DNA of 64,000 bases from JAWKWH01 sp963669415. GTDB lineage: Bacteria > Pseudomonadota > Alphaproteobacteria > Rhizobiales > Rhizobiaceae. The notes below the pieces were generated by a model that did not search any database, was not told the origin of the DNA, and saw nothing but the letters and a program-made list of their open reading frames with translations. Of the stretch, positions 60,467 to 64,000 are shown piece by piece. Made by a program: the position numbers and the translations under genes. Position 1 is the first letter of the stretch. Every line of letters starts with the position of its first letter. The stretch is taken from NCBI GenBank assembly GCA_963669415.2, contig CAXXPS010000003.1, positions 1,178,001-1,242,000 of the forward strand, read 5' to 3'.

Positions 60467-61212
60467 GACTGGACCAGGCGACGTGGCAGGAGGTGGAAGC
60501 AAAAATCGCCGAACTGCCAGGCATCATTCTGCCCACCGGTTCGACCGAGCAACACGGACCGATGGGACTGATCGGGACCGACGCCATCTGTGCGGAAAAA
60601 ATTGCCGAGGACGCTGCTGGGCTGGCCGGCTGCCTGGTAGCGCCGACGCTGGCTTATGCACCGGCTCCTTTCAACATGGCATTTGCGGGCACCGTGTCGG
60701 TTTCGGCAGAAGTGTTCGCAAGCCTGTTTGCTGAAATTGTCACCAGCCTGCGCTCGCACGGTTTCGCGCTGGTCTATGTCCTCAATGGCCACGGCGCCAA
60801 TCTCAATCCGTTGAAAGCTTCGGCAGCGAAAATCGACGGGATACAAATCCACATCCGCTCGTGGTGGGACTTCGAACCGGTCAATGCGTTGAGGCAACAC
60901 TATTATGGCGACTGGGAAGGCATGCACGCCACGCCTTCTGAAATCGCCATCACGCAGGCGACCCATCGCATCATTGCGCCGGGTGATGCAGCGGATCCGC
61001 CTGAAAAACTGTCTGCGCACTATATCGCCACCCATGCCGGCGACCGGCACGGACCGCCCGATGAACACCGGCGACAATTTCCCGATGGCCGCGTCGGCTC
61101 GCATTCCGCATTGGCGCGCCCGGAGCACGGCAGGGCGATCCTTGATGCCGCCGCCAGTTCTGTCGCCGCTGATTTCTCCGCCACCTTGCAGACAAGCCGG
61201 CGGTCCGGCTGA
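60463..61212 (+). CDS. Creatininase family amidohydrolase
   Basis: A 249-residue metal amidohydrolase. The family motifs are ILPTGSTEQHGPMGLIGTDA (metal ligands), VLNGHGANLNPL and WEGMHATPSEIAI, which place Glu, His and Asp ligands as in creatinine amidohydrolase. Relatives act on cyclic amides and formamides. It is coupled by overlap to the GST gene and lies beside the ABC importer, suggesting a role in hydrolysing the imported compound. It is not specifically creatininase. Confidence 0.9.
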   Translation: MRLDQATWQEVEAKIAELPGIILPTGSTEQHGPMGLIGTDAICAEKIAEDAAGLAGCLVAPTLAYAPAPFNMAFAGTVSVSAEVFASLFAEIVTSLRSHGFALVYVLNGHGANLNPLKASAAKIDGIQIHIRSWWDFEPVNALRQHYYGDWEGMHATPSEIAITQATHRIIAPGDAADPPEKLSAHYIATHAGDRHGPPDEHRRQFPDGRVGSHSALARPEHGRAILDAAASSVAADFSATLQTSRRSG

Positions 61213-61832
61213 TCAAATACACGCACGCGCCGTGCTTCCCGAGACTTATTCATCCGGGTTGCTGAAAAAATGGGAAGACGGGCGATCGGAAGACCGCTTG
61301 TGTCTTGGTTCTTCATTCACAGTTCGTGCGATCTTCCGATCACCCGTCCGGCCGCTGTCCGGTCCTGTCGGCTGGTCTTACCGGCCTGCGATTTTATTCA
61401 ACCGCAAGCGGGTCCGGCTTTTCCGGCACCAAGGGGAGGATCGGATTTTCACCGTCCGGTTTCTGCCCAAGGCTCCCAGCCTGCCGCCCGGCCCTCGTCA
61501 TGCCTTCCACAACCGTAGTGGACGGGGGAGGTTGCCGCCGCTCCCGCCAGACCCCGGTTCATGACCCGACTTCCCTTGGGAGCGATGGCGAGGATGATAA
61601 GCGATGGTTTGGGGGCGTGGATAAGAATTGTGCTGTTTCGTTGAAAATCAACGTCTTGTTTGTGCGTGGATCCTCGGGTCAAGTCCGAGGAACCCCCTCA
61701 AATGGTATAGATGATGCGAAGATAAGATAATCGCTGATAGTACGATGATGGTGCAGCCAAGTTCCGGAGGCGAGGCCCGGATATGGTTACCGCAATGATT
61801 GATCCACGATCTCCAGATGAGGAGCATGTGAA
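61213..61832. other. Intergenic region without a convincing gene
   Basis: 620 nt. Several frames are open but none has a recognisable start signal or family pattern. At 61672-61690 CCTCGG-GTCAAGT-CCGAGG forms a 6-bp hairpin of a kind scattered between genes in many alphaproteobacteria. The stretch may be a decayed gene or a repeat-rich spacer. Confidence 0.5.
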
Positions 61833-62135
61833 GTGAAGGATTATTTCGGTCGACTGTGGCGTGGGGAATTGCCGCTTCAGACCGCATTCTGGAATTGGGC
61901 CGTTCTGGGAGGAATTGTCGTCAATTTCGTCTCCAGCGGAATGTTCATGTTCTTGCTGGTCTCAGATCAGGTCGTTCTGGCGTTGATCGCGGGCTACCTG
62001 TTTTCCGTGCCCTACAACATCTTCGTGGCAGTGGGCGCCTGGCGCTCGGCCGACAAATATGAGGGTGACCGCCGTTTGGCCGATGCGGCAAAGCTGGTGA
62101 CCGTGGTGGGAATGCTGCTGCTCAGTTTCACCTGA
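61833..62135 (+). CDS. Small membrane protein of unknown function
   Basis: A 100-residue protein. It has an amphipathic N-terminus (MKDYFGRLWRGELPLQTAFW), then three hydrophobic segments: WNWAVLGGIVVNFVSSGMFMFLL, VVLALIAGYLFSVPYNIFVAVGAW and AKLVTVVGMLLLSF. The start is probably GTG 61833, since the frame begins AGTGAAGGATT. No family is recognised beyond similarity to alphaproteobacterial hypothetical inner-membrane proteins. Confidence 0.7.
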   Translation: MKDYFGRLWRGELPLQTAFWNWAVLGGIVVNFVSSGMFMFLLVSDQVVLALIAGYLFSVPYNIFVAVGAWRSADKYEGDRRLADAAKLVTVVGMLLLSFT

Positions 62136-62170
62136 TCGACTGAGTGCCGCACGTTCAACCGTTCATAATT

Positions 62171-63028
62171 CTAACCGCATCCGGCACGATCGCTGCTTTG
62201 AACATCGGCGACAAACTTCAGTAGATCATCCATTGTCGGCGCGACCGAGTTCAACACAGGCGACAGTGCGCCAAGTATCGCCGCATGCGACACGCCGTCA
62301 TAGAATTTGGCGGTCGTATCGTTCCCGGCCGATTCCAGTTTTGCCGACAGGATTTCGGTGTCGACGGGTTCGACAACCGCATCGCTCGATCCGTGGAGCA
62401 GAAGAGCCGGAGGCTTTCGACCAGAGGCAAAGTTGACCGGCTGGCTTTCGCTCAGTGTTGCCTGCGGGAATATTCTCGAGAGCCTGGGATATGGCAGCGG
62501 CAGAAAATCATAAGGTCCGGCAAGACCTATCAAGCCAGCCACGTCATCGCAGTTGTCGAGACCAACCTGCTCCAGATAACGAGGATCCAACGCCAGCAAC
62601 GCTGCGATGTGCGCTCCCGCAGAGTGGCCCATTACAAATACCGGCCGGGATGAGCCAAAGCGCTTGTGAACCGCGGCGAAAGCCCGGGCGGCATCTTGCA
62701 CGAATGCCGGGAAAACAACCTCGGGGTAGACCCGGTAGTCTGCAATCGCGGCAATGATCCCCATACCGGCCAGGGCGTTGCCTACAAACCGAAAATCGGC
62801 GCGTTTTCCGTTCTCCCAGGATCCGCCATAGAAGAACAGGATGATTGGAGTGTCGGCTGCTCTGTTTGCCGGGAGGTACAGGTCGTACTTGTTGCGGTCG
62901 TGGCTTCCGTAGCTGATGTTTCGCTTCTGGTCTGTGGAACCGAGGTTTGAGGCTATGTTGAGCGGCGTCGCAGCTGTGCATGCGGATGCGACCATCAAAA
63001 CCAATACCAGACCAATGAAACGTAACAT
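62171..63028 (-). CDS. Lipoprotein alpha/beta hydrolase (carboxylesterase-like)
   Basis: A 285-residue esterase with a lipoprotein signal (MLRFIGLVLVLMVASACTAA; Cys at about 17). It has the HSL/BD-FAE pattern: ILFFYGGSWENGKRADF (oxyanion), nucleophile elbow VMGHSAGAHIAALLA, acid region LLLHGSSDAVVEPVDTE and a C-terminal GVSHAAILG His. It probably sits in the periplasm or outer membrane. Substrate is unknown. Confidence 0.85.
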   Translation of the reverse strand: MLRFIGLVLVLMVASACTAATPLNIASNLGSTDQKRNISYGSHDRNKYDLYLPANRAADTPIILFFYGGSWENGKRADFRFVGNALAGMGIIAAIADYRVYPEVVFPAFVQDAARAFAAVHKRFGSSRPVFVMGHSAGAHIAALLALDPRYLEQVGLDNCDDVAGLIGLAGPYDFLPLPYPRLSRIFPQATLSESQPVNFASGRKPPALLLHGSSDAVVEPVDTEILSAKLESAGNDTTAKFYDGVSHAAILGALSPVLNSVAPTMDDLLKFVADVQSSDRAGCG

Positions 63029-63214
63029 CCGCGTTCAACGCCAATTGAGACCCTGGTCCTGATACGCACGCAGACCCGGCTTGGTTCATTTGCCGGTTAC
63101 ATCGTGGCAAACATCATTCACGCAATACGGTATTTGAGGCTAAGATGGATTCAATTCAGCTTCCGGGTGTGCCCGGCGGTTGGGGCAGCCTGGAATGCAA
63201 CCGGATTTGACCAC

Positions 63215-63604
63215 ATGCCTATTGGAAAACTCGATCACGTCAACATCAAAACATCGAACCTCAGTGAGATGGTGAAGTGGTACCGCGAAGTGCTCGATAT
63301 GTCGGAGGGATTTCGCCCACCGTTTCCATTTCCCGGCGCCTGGCTCTATGCGGGCAATGACGCAGTGGTTCATCTGGTCGGCGTCGACGAAAACCCGCAG
63401 TCCATCGACCCTAAGATCGAGCATTTTGCACTCACCGCGAGTGGCCTGGCGGACTTTGTAAAGAAGCTTGGCGAACTAGGTATCGAATATGATCCGGTGC
63501 GCGTGCCCGGAACAGACATTTTGCAAATCAATATTCACGATCCCGATGGCAATCACATTCATATCGACTTCTTTGCGGACGAAGGTGCGGCGGAGGCGTC
63601 ATAG
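63215..63604 (+). CDS. VOC (glyoxalase/bleomycin resistance) family protein
   Basis: A 129-residue protein with two beta-alpha-beta-beta-beta units: LDHVNIKTSNLSEMVKWYREVLDMSEGFRPPF and IEHFALTASGLADFVKKLGELGIEYDPV, ending DPDGNHIHIDFF. Likely metal ligands are His in LDHVNI, His in IEHFAL and Asp or Glu in the C-terminal strand. ATG 63215 (MPIGKLDHVN) is chosen over the upstream 63104 frame-start. Activity is not specified. Confidence 0.88.
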   Translation: MPIGKLDHVNIKTSNLSEMVKWYREVLDMSEGFRPPFPFPGAWLYAGNDAVVHLVGVDENPQSIDPKIEHFALTASGLADFVKKLGELGIEYDPVRVPGTDILQINIHDPDGNHIHIDFFADEGAAEAS

Positions 63605-63696
63605 ATACTGCCCGATTGACCATCGTAACCACGGTTGCTGAACGGCTTAGGTGCCGTCTTCGGCCGGGCCTGGAGCACAGGGCGCTGCAATGCGCC

Positions 63697-64000
63697 CTAC
63701 CCGCTCAAATCAACGGTGCGTCCACTTTGCGCCGATGATACGATCGCCGACAGAACCTCCGTTGCATGTTCGATCTGTGAAGGCGAGACCGGATATGGCA
63801 AATCGGAGACTATGTCGCCGGCAAACGCTTCCAGCGCTGACTTGATGGTTGCGAGTCCGGGATATTCGAATCCCGGAAATGTCTTTTCACGTTCGCCATC
63901 GGTGATGGACGAGATGACCATCTTGTCGAGATTTTGAATTTCCACAAATCCGCCGGTGCAAAAGACGCTGATGCGCCACAGCATGCTGGTTGCAGCAATT
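63697..64000 (-). CDS. Gfo/Idh/MocA-type oxidoreductase, C-terminal fragment
   Basis: The reading frame enters from the window edge and ends at 63697. The visible 100 residues end with ATIKSALEAFAGDIVSDLPYPVSPSQIEHATEVLSAIVSSAQSGRTVDLSG. This is the classic C-terminus of Gfo/Idh/MocA NAD(P)-dependent oxidoreductases (the family pattern is F-x-x-A-[IL]-x-x-G-x-P-x-P-V-[ST]). No active-site residue is within the window. Family assignment is tentative. Confidence 0.6.
   Translation of the reverse strand, partial: IAATSMLWRISVFCTGGFVEIQNLDKMVISSITDGEREKTFPGFEYPGLATIKSALEAFAGDIVSDLPYPVSPSQIEHATEVLSAIVSSAQSGRTVDLSG

Noticed and set aside
60905..61564. Plus-strand frame overlapping creatininase and the following spacer
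   Set aside because: Its first half is the creatininase gene in another frame and the remainder has no recognisable features.
61648..61887. Minus-strand frame with GFLGLDPRIHAQ ending
   Set aside because: This peptide pattern arises from a common intergenic hairpin repeat in alphaproteobacteria; it is not a gene.

Overview
The window looks like chromosomal DNA of an alphaproteobacterium of the Rhizobiales (Hyphomicrobiales), possibly a marine one. The strongest marker is the acpXL-fabF2XL-fabF1XL-adhXL-lpxXL block (13.8-18.7 kb), which builds and attaches the very-long-chain fatty acid of rhizobial lipid A. A putA/Lrp pair, class I fumarase, a double cold-shock protein next to DUF192, and DUF6505/DUF4444 proteins fit the same group. 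I see no rRNA, tRNA, CRISPR, prophage or insertion sequence.

Layout. 0-2 kb: an Mrp/ApbC ATPase cut by the window edge, a lipoate/biotin ligase-like protein and a DUF6505 protein; the first and third carry single-base frameshifts. 2-11 kb: a cyclase-family hydrolase, PutA with a divergent Lrp regulator, aldose epimerase, succinate-semialdehyde dehydrogenase with a divergent GntR regulator, and a MerF/GDCCVxC pair. 11-19 kb: a PfkB kinase, a flavin-dependent halogenase and the lipid A long-chain acyl operon. 19-25 kb: BASS transporter, fumarase, L,D-transpeptidase, rhodanese, hydrolase/MarR pair, USP and DUF971. 25-31 kb: molybdenum cofactor genes (moaA, fdhD, mobA, mobB, moeA) with a small ORF behind a structured leader and an MFS pump.

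31-47 kb is the most interesting region: a cobalamin methyl-transfer locus. It encodes a homocysteine methyltransferase, an MttB-family methyltransferase, a free corrinoid protein, a DUF1638 protein, MetF with an MTHFR_C-type partner, an MtrH-like methyl-THF:corrinoid methyltransferase and a RamA-like corrinoid reactivator. Together these are the parts of a split B12-dependent methionine synthase with an extra MttB entry point for methyl groups. Two modules (homocysteine and pterin) share the same perfect palindrome upstream. Four enzymes carry Arg/Gly-rich terminal tails while the corrinoid protein has a very acidic N-terminus, which suggests a common docking system. An ECF sigma factor/VWA membrane protein pair and an ExoD protein are embedded in the locus, along with a duplicated, partly coding repeat at 38.9-39.3 kb.

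47-52 kb holds small exported or housekeeping proteins (DUF1330, secreted hydrolase, DUF192, cold-shock protein, GloA, a lipoprotein). 52-54 kb is an acyl-CoA carboxylase beta subunit. 54-61 kb is a divergent transport/catabolic cluster: amino-acid-type ABC importer, M29-like enzyme, XRE-cupin regulator, 2OG-Fe(II) oxygenase, AhpD-like protein, GST and creatininase. 61-64 kb has a small membrane protein, a lipoprotein esterase, a VOC protein and the C-terminus of a Gfo/Idh/MocA-type oxidoreductase that leaves the window.
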